Positions 38,329 to 47,357 of a DNA stretch of 48,582 nucleotides are shown here, in pieces (positions within the stretch are counted from its first letter, which is position 1; every line of letters starts with the position of its first letter). The stretch spans positions 1 through 48,582 of the forward strand of contig NZ_WOSX01000026.1 in the NCBI RefSeq assembly GCF_011516735.1. Direction: 5' to 3'. A program made the translations under genes and the position numbers. The stretch comes from Acetobacter fallax (GTDB taxonomy: Bacteria; Pseudomonadota; Alphaproteobacteria; Acetobacterales; Acetobacteraceae). The notes under the pieces are model-generated. The model saw nothing but the letters and a program-made list of their open reading frames with translations. It searched no databases and was not told the origin of the DNA.

Positions 38329-39407
38329 CGCTGGAAATTCCGACGCCATCGACCATCGCGCGCCGCTTTGCTGCGGCACTGCTGGCGAACCCGGTGACTG
38401 CGTCTGACGGATCTCAGGTGGTTCTTGACGCTAACGCTCCGGGCTCGGTCGAGCAGGTTCTTGGCGGTGCGTTCTCGATGGAGATGACCGGCGTCTATCG
38501 CTATGCGCGCGACTGGTGTCTTGAGCTGATGGTCACGACAGCGACCCCGAACGGGTTACTGCCGCAGCATGCGGTGCAGTGGGGGGTGCCGCGCATCGCC
38601 GCGCAGTCCGCGATCGGCAACGTTCTGGTGGCAGGCACATTGCCGACTGTTGTGCCGATCGGACAGGCCGTGACGATCGACGGATCTGTGAACTGGACGG
38701 TCACGGCGGAAACAACACTGGTGGCCGGCACAACAGTCAGCATGCCGGTGATGGCCGCGACGTCCGGATCGGTCGGTAATCTGGCTGCGGGAACAGCTCT
38801 GACAGCGGTGACACCGATCGCAGGCGTGACGTCCGTTGTGGTGGACGGATCAGGGCTCGCTGGCGGGGCTGCGATTGAAGCGGCCGACAGCTGGCGGGCG
38901 CGGATCATCGACGAAATCCGCAATCCGCCGGGTGGCGGCACGCCGGACGATTACGTCAAATGGGCGAAGGCTGCCGGCGCTGCCTATGTGAACGTGGTGG
39001 GCGGCTGGCTCGGCGTCGGCACCGTTGGCGTGATTGTCGCTATGGCTGGTCGCGTCGCTCCGACCGCTGCGCAGATATCGGCCATTCAGGCCTATATCGA
39101 CGATCCGTCCAGAAAAATCGTCCGCGCCAATGCGACGGTTATTCCGGCGACCATCGTGTCGAAAACCATCGTGTTGTCGATTGATCCTGACACTCTGACA
39201 GCACGGGCAGCAGTGGAGCAGGCTGTCAGTTCATTTTACGGCGGCACTGGTCTCGGGGCTGAACTTTATCTCTCTCAGCTGTCCGACGCGATTTCGTCCG
39301 TGGCTGGCGAAACCAGTCATCTGATCATCTCTCCGACCGACAACGAGCAACTCGCGCCAAATCAGCTGACCGTTCTCGGTGGCGTGGCGTGGCAGGCAGC
39401 GTCATGA
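38325..39407 (+). CDS. Baseplate wedge protein J-like, Mu gp47
   Basis: 360 residues from the ATG at 38325; the longer upstream frame overlaps gp46 and is not used. IPTPSTIARRFAAALLANPV, then FSMEMTGVYRYARDWCLELM and RIIDEIRNPPGGGTPDDYVK with KWAKAAG and YVNVVGGWLGVGTVGVIVAM are diagnostic of the gp47/JayE baseplate J family. Together with gp46 and gp48 it makes the wedge. Confidence 0.92.
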   Translation: MTLEIPTPSTIARRFAAALLANPVTASDGSQVVLDANAPGSVEQVLGGAFSMEMTGVYRYARDWCLELMVTTATPNGLLPQHAVQWGVPRIAAQSAIGNVLVAGTLPTVVPIGQAVTIDGSVNWTVTAETTLVAGTTVSMPVMAATSGSVGNLAAGTALTAVTPIAGVTSVVVDGSGLAGGAAIEAADSWRARIIDEIRNPPGGGTPDDYVKWAKAAGAAYVNVVGGWLGVGTVGVIVAMAGRVAPTAAQISAIQAYIDDPSRKIVRANATVIPATIVSKTIVLSIDPDTLTARAAVEQAVSSFYGGTGLGAELYLSQLSDAISSVAGETSHLIISPTDNEQLAPNQLTVLGGVAWQAAS

Positions 39408-40651
39408 GAATTCCTGACTACGACCTTCTTGCGTCTCTGACTGGCGATGAAACGTTTTACGTCGTGGACGAAAACGGCCGGTCCAGGCGGGCGAAAACCG
39501 GATCGATTTCAGGCGCGGCGGCGCAGTTTGCAAGCACGGGTAAGTTTTATTCGGATCAGGGCGCGACTGTGGCCCGCTATGGAGACCGGCTGTTTGTCGG
39601 GTCAGCCACCGCGAACGACGGTGCGGCGGACCGTGATAACCGACCGACGGACTGGCTGACCTCAGAGATGGCTGCGACATCGATCGGTGGCTGGGCGATC
39701 TGGCGTTCAACACTGGCTGCACTGTCGACGATCGGTGCGAGCGCGGTCGCGGCAGGATCGCGCACGTCCGACGCGGTGAGCAATGCGGCCGCGCTGGGCT
39801 CGATGCCCAGCAGCATCGGTGTGTCATCGTGGGGCATTGCGGACAGCACACAGAACCCGACGGACGCAACGGCTTATGCCTTTTACGGCGAGGCGTGGCG
39901 GATGGCGGGCGTGAATTATCAGCCGACCTTCGGGATGGAGCTTGAGGCGGTCAATCTGGGTGGCGACGCGTCAGGCATGACCACGCCCTACCACGTGAAC
40001 TGCGGTGGTGGTGTTTACGGCATTCAGCTCGGGTCTGGCGGCGGTCAGACGAGTGGAACGAGTGACGCGGAGGCGGCGCTGACATTCGTGTCGAACCCGT
40101 CGCGCTGGAAATATGGTCTGATGTTCGCGGCTGGCTCGCTGACCGGAACGGACGGCACGGACAGCGGCTACGGGTCTGCGATCGTGATGGCGGCCCGGCA
40201 GGGTTTGTCGTGGTCGACGCCCGAGACAGTCGAAAATGTTCAGGGCGCGAGCACTGGCGCGATGGTCTGGTCATCGGTGGCGGCAGCCGCGAACGGCCAG
40301 CGGATCGAGTTCAGTGACAACGGACTGCTGTTCGAAAACAGCACCGGCCATCTGCTTTTTTCCGTCCTGCCGATGGCGGATCCGAACGCGACGCTGCAGG
40401 TGCAGGCCGGAACTGAACAGCAGGCTGCCGGCCTTTACGTCAATGAGGGAAATAATGGATCGCCAAACATGCTCCTCTCCTGCGCCACCGGAGGTAATTT
40501 CATGCTCCAGGGCGAAATGGTGGCAGCGAATACTGCGACGCCTTTTACAGCCGCTCCTGCGTATGGGTGGTTGCAGGCTGGTGTCCTGGTCGGAGGAAGC
40601 TGGGTCCAGGGACGCATCCCCGTCTTCTCCGCCGACCAGGCCGGAGGCTGA
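39404..40651 (+). CDS. Tail fibre/adhesin-like protein with N-terminal anchor module
   Basis: 415 residues from the ATG at 39404 (ATGA overlap with gp47). The first 45 residues, DYDLLASLTGDETFYVVDEN with SRRAKTGSISGAAA, resemble the short anchor module at the start of many tail-fibre-type proteins, related to the start of the GH30 protein here. The rest is Gly/Ser/Thr-rich and beta-rich (GVYGIQLGSGGGQTSG). It is inserted between gp47 and gp48, where Mu has no gene. It could be a tail spike or fibre; receptor unknown. Confidence 0.7.
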   Translation: MRIPDYDLLASLTGDETFYVVDENGRSRRAKTGSISGAAAQFASTGKFYSDQGATVARYGDRLFVGSATANDGAADRDNRPTDWLTSEMAATSIGGWAIWRSTLAALSTIGASAVAAGSRTSDAVSNAAALGSMPSSIGVSSWGIADSTQNPTDATAYAFYGEAWRMAGVNYQPTFGMELEAVNLGGDASGMTTPYHVNCGGGVYGIQLGSGGGQTSGTSDAEAALTFVSNPSRWKYGLMFAAGSLTGTDGTDSGYGSAIVMAARQGLSWSTPETVENVQGASTGAMVWSSVAAAANGQRIEFSDNGLLFENSTGHLLFSVLPMADPNATLQVQAGTEQQAAGLYVNEGNNGSPNMLLSCATGGNFMLQGEMVAANTATPFTAAPAYGWLQAGVLVGGSWVQGRIPVFSADQAGG

Positions 40652-40652
40652 G

Positions 40653-40772
40653 GTGACGCTACGGCTTCAGCGCAGGGACGTTGATCTTGTCACGTCTCTG
40701 CTCGTCGAGGTGCCATTTAAAGTCAGCGCACCGGTCATTTCGCGTATTTCAGCGCAGATGACCGGCAGATGA
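40653..40772 (+). CDS. Small protein of unknown function (39 aa)
   Basis: A GTG at 40653, preceded by GGAGG at good distance, opens a 39-residue frame MTLRLQRRDVDLVTSLLVEV to SAQMTGR. It fills the gap before gp48 and overlaps its ATG by 4 bp (ATGA). Tight packing and the ribosome site support it; function unknown. Confidence 0.55.
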   Translation: MTLRLQRRDVDLVTSLLVEVPFKVSAPVISRISAQMTGR

Positions 40773-41392
40773 GCGTTCTTCTGGACAGCGCTGATACGGT
40801 CATACTGGATCAGAATGGCGATCCTCTGCTCGACCAGGGTCCGCGGCCGCCGCGCACGCTCGACGAAATCCGGACTGGCATTCTGCGCGATCTGCTGCCG
40901 CCCGGATGGGCGTGGCCACATGTCGCGGGCAGTAATCTCGGATCAATGGTGTCGGGCCTGGGGGTGCCGATCGAGGCTCTGGACGCGGATATCGCGGCGC
41001 TCGCTCTTGAGATCAGCCCGGCGCAGTCAACGCTGCTGCTGTCTGATTATGAGGTGGTTCTCGGCGCGGATCCCTGCGGAACTGATCCGGCGGGTATGGC
41101 CCTGTCAGCGCGCCAGGCGTTCGACAATGCACGCTGGATCGGCTCATCCGGTGTCAGCGACGCGTTTTTCAGGCGACTGTCCGATGCGGCTGGCGTGACG
41201 ATTTCGATTGAGGAGCCTGAGCCGCCAGTCTGTGGTGAGGTGGTTTGCGGCGAGACGGTCTGTGGTGACATCGATTTGCGTTTCATCTGGATCGTGACGC
41301 TTCCGAATCACGAAACGGGACTCGAATGTCCGTTCCGCCGCAACTCGCCGCCCGATCTCACGCTGGTCTTTGATTATGCGGGTAACAGCTGA
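40769..41392 (+). CDS. DUF2313 family baseplate/tail protein (Mu gp48)
   Basis: 207 residues. RTGILRDLLPPGWAWPHVAG, then SPAQSTLLLSDYEVVLGADP and MALSARQAFDNARWIGSSGV fit DUF2313 (YmfQ-like). An insertion with the repeated PVCGEVVCGETVCGDI (three VCG units, about 151-166) lies before the last beta part and is common in the alphaproteobacterial members. It connects the baseplate to the fibres. Confidence 0.88.
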   Translation: MSVLLDSADTVILDQNGDPLLDQGPRPPRTLDEIRTGILRDLLPPGWAWPHVAGSNLGSMVSGLGVPIEALDADIAALALEISPAQSTLLLSDYEVVLGADPCGTDPAGMALSARQAFDNARWIGSSGVSDAFFRRLSDAAGVTISIEEPEPPVCGEVVCGETVCGDIDLRFIWIVTLPNHETGLECPFRRNSPPDLTLVFDYAGNS

Positions 41393-42198
41393 TGGATTAC
41401 ACGACTGCGCCCGGTTATGTGACGGTGGACGGTGTCCGTCAGTATGCCGATCGCGATCCGGCGAACGGTGTGCCAGGCACCGCATTGATCGCGGCAGACC
41501 GAACCGCGACCATGGTCGAGATCATGACCGTTATCGCCAAGGCCGGCCTGGCGCCGTCAGCGACGGATCTGACCCAGCTATGGCAGGCCATCGTCTCGAT
41601 CGCGAAGGGTGTCGAGGTTGAAGGCGAGGTCGGGTTTACGCCCGTGCAGCAGGGAGGCCGGCCGGACCAGGGTGCCAATAAGATCAATATTGGTCTGGCT
41701 GCGGATCTCGCCGGCATTCTTCGGTTCGCGGTCGACGGCAATGATCTCGGGTTTCTGGTTCCATCTTCTCCGGCGGCGGCTGATCGCCCTGTCCGGAACC
41801 TGATTGATTCCACAGGATCTGGCGGTCCGTGGCTGTCCAGCGATGGCTGGAACGGCCGTCTGGTCGGTCTGCCGGACTATTCATCGGCCTGGAGCGCCCC
41901 GTCCACCTGGGTTTCGGACACGGGAGCCGCTTCGGGTTACCGTCGTTCTCCGGACGGACTGATCATGCAGTCCGGTGTGGTCTGGCACGATGCGCCGACG
42001 GGTGCGCTCGATCCGACTGTCTATGAGCCGTATTTCGCGATTCCGTTTCCGAACGGCGTGCGGCGGTGGGGCGTCAATATCCTTGATTCAGCAAATCCGT
42101 CGGGCGTGTCGATCTGCGTCGATGTTCCCGAACTCGATCACATGATGATCAACTGCACGCACGCGCTCTCCTGTGTCTGGTTCGCCGATGGCTACTGA
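41392..42198 (+). CDS. Tail fibre protein
   Basis: 268 residues. MDYTTAPGYVTVDGVRQYAD and TMVEIMTVIAKAGLAPSATD with LTQLWQAI form the conserved N-terminal part of many Mu-like fibres. The C-terminal part has SGYRRSPDGLIMQSGVVW and FAIPFPNGVRRWGVNI, like the gp53-like tip domain. It binds the host surface. The next gene looks like a fibre assembly partner. Confidence 0.82.
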   Translation: MDYTTAPGYVTVDGVRQYADRDPANGVPGTALIAADRTATMVEIMTVIAKAGLAPSATDLTQLWQAIVSIAKGVEVEGEVGFTPVQQGGRPDQGANKINIGLAADLAGILRFAVDGNDLGFLVPSSPAAADRPVRNLIDSTGSGGPWLSSDGWNGRLVGLPDYSSAWSAPSTWVSDTGAASGYRRSPDGLIMQSGVVWHDAPTGALDPTVYEPYFAIPFPNGVRRWGVNILDSANPSGVSICVDVPELDHMMINCTHALSCVWFADGY

Positions 42199-42199
42199 T

Positions 42200-42412
42200 A
42201 TGAAAGGCCGCGTGTTTTTCTGGAGCGCGTCACGCTCGACGTTTTATCCGGCTGAACTGCGCGAAATTTACAAGACCAGCGTTCACGGCTGGCCGTCCGA
42301 CGCGGTCGAGGTCGATACGGCGCTGTTCGTTGAGTATGGGCTTGGCTCGGCGCGGCCCGGAAAACGTCGCGGCACGGGGCCTGATGGCCTGCCGGCATGG
42401 GTGACGGCATGA
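42200..42412 (+). CDS. Small tail-fibre assembly (Tfa)-like protein
   Basis: 70 residues from the ATG at 42200 (ATG 42188 is also in frame). FFWSASRSTFYPAELREIYK, then GWPSDAVEVDTALFVEYGLG and the PDGLPAWV end match the first part of Tfa-type fibre chaperones (WPEDAVEV, G.GLP). It is shorter than usual Tfa proteins (about 180). It follows the fibre gene, as expected, and overlaps the next gene by 4 bp. Confidence 0.7.
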   Translation: MKGRVFFWSASRSTFYPAELREIYKTSVHGWPSDAVEVDTALFVEYGLGSARPGKRRGTGPDGLPAWVTA

Positions 42413-42723
42413 CGACGCTGGGATTCCGGCTCGGTCTGCCTCTGGCAATGCTGGTCGCTATTGATGCGCCGAATGGTGGTGTGGCGGATCTGACGGGCTG
42501 TGCCTTCGCCTCTCAGGTCCGCGATGCGCTCGGCACGCTGGTTGCGACGATGACCGTGACGGCGGTGGCCTCGCAGCCCGGCTCTGTTCAGATCGCGGTA
42601 TCGGACACGACACAGTGGCCGCCCGGGCAGCTCTGGTGTGATCTCAACGTGACCTGGCCGAACGGTCTGACGACACCGACGCGGCCATGGATGCTCACGA
42701 TGCTGCGCGGCGTGACGCGATGA
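42409..42723 (+). CDS. Small tail-region protein of unknown function
   Basis: 104 residues from the ATG at 42409. It is beta-rich: TLGFRLGLPLAMLVAIDAPN, then CAFASQVRDALGTLVATMTV and WPPGQLWCDLNVTWPNGLT. A single small Ig-like beta domain is possible. Found between the fibre chaperone and the GH30 protein; may decorate the fibre or attach the enzyme. Confidence 0.6.
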   Translation: MTTLGFRLGLPLAMLVAIDAPNGGVADLTGCAFASQVRDALGTLVATMTVTAVASQPGSVQIAVSDTTQWPPGQLWCDLNVTWPNGLTTPTRPWMLTMLRGVTR

Positions 42724-42986
42724 GCGGGCCTCTGATGACCGCGATGATGAGCGTGCGGGTTTACCCGTCGCAGCCGGTGTCTGTGACGCCTCAGGTGGTG
42801 TCGGCGACGACGGCTGCGGACGGGTTTCTGGTTCTGACGCTTTCAGATGGTTCGACTGTGGTTGCGATTGACCCGGCTTCGGCCGTGGGGCTCGCGATCG
42901 CGGCGGCTCTGGGCGGTGAAGTGAGTGTGGCGGAGGCTGTCCCGTCGGCGGGTGGTGTGGTGCCGATGGTTCTGGCGAAGGGTTGA
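42720..42986 (+). CDS. Small tail-region protein of unknown function
   Basis: 88 residues from the ATG at 42720, overlapping the preceding stop by 4 bp. Short beta-rich protein (VYPSQPVSVTPQVVSATTAA, then FLVLTLSDGSTVVAIDP) with an Ala/Val-rich end. It lies 10 bp before the GH30 tail gene and probably belongs to the same adhesin module. Confidence 0.6.
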   Translation: MSGPLMTAMMSVRVYPSQPVSVTPQVVSATTAADGFLVLTLSDGSTVVAIDPASAVGLAIAAALGGEVSVAEAVPSAGGVVPMVLAKG

Positions 42987-42996
42987 GGAGAACAAA

Positions 42997-45900
42997 ATGA
43001 GCGATACAGCGGCAATGCCGACATTTCAGGATGTGGCGTCTTTTGAAGAGGTCACTGAAATTCAGGCAGGCGATGCTATTCTGCTTGTCAGGGCGGGCAA
43101 CTGGAAGCGCGTTAGCAGCAGCCTGCTCGCGGGCGGTCAGCCTGTCACCGAAGTCATCGGGCCGGGCGCGACGTATAATCTTGCGTTCGGAGCCGCTGGA
43201 AACAACGGATTTTCCATTGTGCCTAATGCACCGCTGACCTTGTCGGCGTCGGGCGGAACGCAGGGACAGGTGCAGTTCATGGCTGTGCATCTGACCCAGC
43301 CTGCGACGGGTGGTTTTGCCGTGACATGGGGTTCCGGCATTATCTGGCGATCCGGCAGCGCTCCTGTTTTCAGCACGGCGGCTGGCGCGGAGCTGCTTGT
43401 GCTGCTTTCGACGGATGACGGTGGTGTCACCATTATCGGTGACGCGCCTCTGACAGAGGCTGACGATCTGAGTGTCTCGGTCGGTGGCACGCGGATGTCG
43501 ATCGCCGCGGCACTTGCTCAGATCCAGGCCGGGACAGGAAATGCAGCCGAACTGACACGCGGACTGATTGTTCAGCCAAAGCTCACCGTGACCGACCTCG
43601 CACTGGCAGCACCGGTATCCGATCAGGAAATCGCTGCTTTTGCGCCAGTCGTGAACAATGGCGGCATGAATCAGATTACTGTCGATCCGCGCACCGTCGT
43701 GCAGGAGTGGATGGGCTGCGGTTGTGCGGTCACGGACAGTGTCGCCTATAATCTGCTCACCTATTTTCCGGTGAAAGCCGATCGTCTCAAGCTCTATGAT
43801 ATGATCTGGGGCTCAGGTGGCATGAACACCATCCGCACCGAAATCGGACCGTGCGACTATCGTTTCACGGACTGGCCTCCCTACATTGCGGATGATGTGA
43901 CAGACGACTGGACGTGCAGCACGTTCTCGATGCCGCATGACGAACAATACAAATTGATGATTTTGCGCGAAATCTGCGAGGTGAATCCGGATATCAAGAT
44001 CATCGGCAGCGCGTGGACGCCGCCGCTGATGTTCAAAGAAGCCTACTCCGGTCCGGGCTCGGGCGGCACCGGTCCAAGCTGGAACGCTGGCCAGATCAAT
44101 CCGACCACTCAGGTCTTCAATGCGTATGCGCTCTATCTGATTAAATTCGTTCAGGCTTATGCGGCGCACGGCGTCCCTGTGTGGGCGCTCACAATGGGTA
44201 ACGAGAACAATTTCGGTTCTGGTACGTGGCCCTCGACCTACTGGTCGGCCGACAACCTCACCGCATTTGCGCCGATCCTGAAATCCGCGCTGATGGAAGC
44301 CGGTCTGGATACGCTGGTGATGGGGGGCGACGTTAGCTGGCAGTACGGCGATGATCTGAACAGCAAAAACCGGTTCACGGAAAGCATGGCCGCGAATGGC
44401 GCGTTCGTCCGCGATTATGCGTTTCATAATTACGCCGGCAGCGTGAGCAGCCAGACCTTTCTGATCTCGGGCTATGGCGACATCGCGACACCACTTCGCG
44501 CGCACATGACCGAGTATTGTGCCGACTACCGGTTCACGGCGACTTATCGCGCGCAGATGATGATTCCGGAGATGTTCATCGGGAATATTCGTGCGCAGGG
44601 CTGTTCCCTGACACTCTGGAATATGATTCTGGATGACATCGGTGGCCCGTGGCAGGCATCCCTGACCGAAGGAAACAGTTTTCACGGCGTTCTGGATTTC
44701 AATCGCAGCACGCTGGCTGTGACAAAAACCGCCGAATATTACTACCTCGCGCATATCGCGCAGATGTTTCCGCCGGGCACGAAAATCATCCGCAGCACAA
44801 ATCCGGGCTTCGGCATCAATTATGCAGGCATTCAGAACGCTGCCGGTCTGCGCCCTGACGGCACGATTGTCGTCGCGCTGTTCAACAATCAGGCTGGGTC
44901 GGACACATGTGTCGTGCGCGATGGTGTGACCGGGACAGCGCGCCAGGTGACGCTCCAGCCTTACGCGTTCTCGACGCTGGAATGGTCGGTGGCTGATGCG
45001 GTCTCTGATGCAGGAACGCTGGCTGTTCCGCCTGCTCTGACGAACGTCGCTGGCGTTTCGAGCGGCGGCAAAGCGGTGTTTTCGTGGGGCCTGCCGTCGA
45101 CAGCGACCTGCGACATTGCTGGCATCCGTGTGGTGGCAGGAACGTCGCCGACGGACACGTCCCTGTCCACCACACTGTCGGGAACGGCGACGAGCTGGAC
45201 GCCAGCGGCTACTGCAGGGCAGACGATCTATGCGACGTTCGCGCCGTTGAGTGTGGGTGGTAGTGGTCCGACGTCGGCTCAGGTTTCTGTTGCGGTGGTT
45301 GCGCCGCCAGCAGGCGCGCCAACCGTATCAGCGACGGCGACCATTAACGGTGCCGACGTTACTGTCGCGCCGGCTACATCCGGGACAGCGGCGGCGTCAT
45401 TCGACATTTACGCGGGCTCGTCCGCAACCACACTGGCGAAGATCGGAAATGTCGCGGCGAATGGCACGAGTCCTGTGACCTATGCAGCGACCGGACTGAC
45501 AGCCGGCTCACTGTATTATGTCGCAGCGACGCCCATCGAGGCCGACGGCACGGCTGGCACCCAGTCTGAAACGACAACGGTGACACCGATTGCAACAGCG
45601 GTTCCGGGTGCTCCGACGATCGCTCTGACGCCTGGTGATGCGAAGGTTACGATCGTCATCACGCCACCCGCCGATAATGGCGGAGCAGCTCTTGCGTCAT
45701 ACTCCATCTATGGCGGCACGAGCGCCGGATCATTGTCGAAAATCGGCACTGTCGCCGCCAACGGCACAGCTCCGGTGACGTATGTCCAGTCACCTGAGCC
45801 GAACGGCACGACGGTTTATATGACCGCCTCTGCGACGAACGCTGTTGGCGAAGGGGAACAGTCAGCCGTAGCCAGCGTAACCCCGGGTGCGGCGGCGACG

Positions 45901-46884
45901 GCGCCTGGTGCTCCGGCCGTCACATTGACTCCAGGCAACGGACAGATCGTCGTCGCGGTCGCGGCTCCTGCCAATAACGGCGGCGCCACGATCACGGGGT
46001 ATCCGATCATCGTGAACGATGCGAGCAGCCCGGTTACGACCCTGACGGCGGCAGGATCCTACGCGGTCACGGGCTTGACGAACGGCACGGCTGTATCCGT
46101 GAAGGTGGGTGCCACGAACAGCGTCGGCACCACGTATTCGGCTGACCAGTCGGCTACGCCTGTCGCTCCTGTCGCGCCAACAGAGCCTGCGCATTATCTG
46201 CAGCTCGGGACGAATGATGGTGGCGCGTGGGTGCAGAAGAGCATCGACCTGACGAACGGCGTCCTTGATTCTGAAATCCTGCTCGATCTGAACGGCTACA
46301 CCTCGGCCACGGTTCCGGCGTTCACGAAAAACACGTTCCTGTTCGGTGACTACGATCCCAACAACACGAACAATACTGCCGCGAACTGCTCCTTTGGGCT
46401 TCTGCTTGGGACAGATGGCACACCCGGGATCAACGTTTACGACAAGAGCGGGACAACGCATGAGCTCTGGGCAGAGACGGGCACTGCCGGCACGCCAGTC
46501 GGGTTCTCCACGGGTAAAGAGGGTGGCATTCGCTGCATTCTGAATGCGTCAGGCGCCGCCTTTACTGCATATGACGGGAAGGTCGTGGCGAACGATACCG
46601 CGCAGTTCTTTCAGTCGCTTGATGGTTCGACATGGGAGGCGCTCGGGTCCGCGCAGGCGTATTCAGGCACAGGTCTGCAAACAGCCGCGTCCGGCGGATC
46701 GTATCCTGTCATTGCCGCTGGAATGATTGGCGGCAAGGTCTTCAGTGCGTTTGCCCGAAACGGCAACGGAGCGCCGGCTTACGGGCCTGATTTCACGACA
46801 GCATCCACCGGGGCTTCCACGGTTACGGATGCCGCAGGCGTGGTCTGGAATGTTGATTCCGGAAATGGCGCGAGTGTCGTCTGA
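42997..46884 (+). CDS. Tail protein with GH30-type glycoside hydrolase and fibronectin III repeats
   Basis: 1295 residues from the ATG at 42997, with GGAG upstream. Residues 1-45 are a tail anchor module (VASFEEVTEIQAGDAILLVR), then a beta-rich region to 220. From about 225 to 665 there is an O-glycosyl hydrolase of GH30 type: QEWMGCGCAVTDSVAYNLL, then MNTIRTEIGPCDYRFTDW, KIIGSAWTPPLMFK, the acid/base E403 in ALTMGNENNFG and the nucleophile E506 in RAHMTEYCADYR, ending with a small beta domain. Residues 675-1060 contain about four fibronectin III-like repeats with recurring IYGGTSAGSLSKIGTVAANG-type units. The last 230 residues form a lectin-like beta-sandwich. It probably degrades host surface polysaccharide. 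The exact glycosidic bond is unknown. Confidence 0.88.
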   Translation: MSDTAAMPTFQDVASFEEVTEIQAGDAILLVRAGNWKRVSSSLLAGGQPVTEVIGPGATYNLAFGAAGNNGFSIVPNAPLTLSASGGTQGQVQFMAVHLTQPATGGFAVTWGSGIIWRSGSAPVFSTAAGAELLVLLSTDDGGVTIIGDAPLTEADDLSVSVGGTRMSIAAALAQIQAGTGNAAELTRGLIVQPKLTVTDLALAAPVSDQEIAAFAPVVNNGGMNQITVDPRTVVQEWMGCGCAVTDSVAYNLLTYFPVKADRLKLYDMIWGSGGMNTIRTEIGPCDYRFTDWPPYIADDVTDDWTCSTFSMPHDEQYKLMILREICEVNPDIKIIGSAWTPPLMFKEAYSGPGSGGTGPSWNAGQINPTTQVFNAYALYLIKFVQAYAAHGVPVWALTMGNENNFGSGTWPSTYWSADNLTAFAPILKSALMEAGLDTLVMGGDVSWQYGDDLNSKNRFTESMAANGAFVRDYAFHNYAGSVSSQTFLISGYGDIATPLRAHMTEYCADYRFTATYRAQMMIPEMFIGNIRAQGCSLTLWNMILDDIGGPWQASLTEGNSFHGVLDFNRSTLAVTKTAEYYYLAHIAQMFPPGTKIIRSTNPGFGINYAGIQNAAGLRPDGTIVVALFNNQAGSDTCVVRDGVTGTARQVTLQPYAFSTLEWSVADAVSDAGTLAVPPALTNVAGVSSGGKAVFSWGLPSTATCDIAGIRVVAGTSPTDTSLSTTLSGTATSWTPAATAGQTIYATFAPLSVGGSGPTSAQVSVAVVAPPAGAPTVSATATINGADVTVAPATSGTAAASFDIYAGSSATTLAKIGNVAANGTSPVTYAATGLTAGSLYYVAATPIEADGTAGTQSETTTVTPIATAVPGAPTIALTPGDAKVTIVITPPADNGGAALASYSIYGGTSAGSLSKIGTVAANGTAPVTYVQSPEPNGTTVYMTASATNAVGEGEQSAVASVTPGAAATAPGAPAVTLTPGNGQIVVAVAAPANNGGATITGYPIIVNDASSPVTTLTAAGSYAVTGLTNGTAVSVKVGATNSVGTTYSADQSATPVAPVAPTEPAHYLQLGTNDGGAWVQKSIDLTNGVLDSEILLDLNGYTSATVPAFTKNTFLFGDYDPNNTNNTAANCSFGLLLGTDGTPGINVYDKSGTTHELWAETGTAGTPVGFSTGKEGGIRCILNASGAAFTAYDGKVVANDTAQFFQSLDGSTWEALGSAQAYSGTGLQTAASGGSYPVIAAGMIGGKVFSAFARNGNGAPAYGPDFTTASTGASTVTDAAGVVWNVDSGNGASVV

Positions 46885-46886
46885 TA

Positions 46887-47357
46887 ATGGTTCACGGCTT
46901 TCTGCCTTTCTGGACGCAGTTTCATGAGCCGATTGAGTTCGCGAGTGGCGTTCTCAGCGGCTGGTGGGGCTATCTTCTCAGGTCGCGGAAGGTCGCCCGC
47001 CAGAAACGCTATGAGACTGGTCAGCTCGCTCTCAGGCTGGTTTCAGCGTCTGAGGAGCAGATCGTCAGGCTGAATGATCTGCTCCTCTCTTACGCCGACG
47101 AGATTGATGGCTTGCGTCAGGGTCGCTGGCTCCTGCTGGATTGTCTGGCGGATATTCAGGCGCAGGCGCTGGCCGCGAGACTTATTGTTCATGAACTGGA
47201 TGATCGTCTGGGGTTACCGCCTCGCCAGTTCACCCCGTTACCTCCGTATCCGCCAGATTTGCGGACGGGGGCTCAGGCTGCTGACACAGCCCAGCCGCGT
47301 GCGGACACACGCCCGATAAATCGACCCGCCACCTCTGCAGAGGCGGAGTCAGTATGA
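46887..47357 (+). CDS. Phage protein of unknown function, helical, proline-rich tail
   Basis: 156 residues. The N-terminus holds an amphipathic or membrane-near segment (FASGVLSGWWGYLLRSRKVA), then a long helix with LALRLVSASEEQIVRLNDLL and LLLDCLADIQAQALAARLIV, then a Pro-rich tail (LPPRQFTPLPPYPPDLRTG). It lies between the GH30 protein and the methyltransferase. Near its end the DNA reads CCCGATAAATCGACCC, a weak form of the recurring element. No family recognised. Confidence 0.6.
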   Translation: MVHGFLPFWTQFHEPIEFASGVLSGWWGYLLRSRKVARQKRYETGQLALRLVSASEEQIVRLNDLLLSYADEIDGLRQGRWLLLDCLADIQAQALAARLIVHELDDRLGLPPRQFTPLPPYPPDLRTGAQAADTAQPRADTRPINRPATSAEAESV

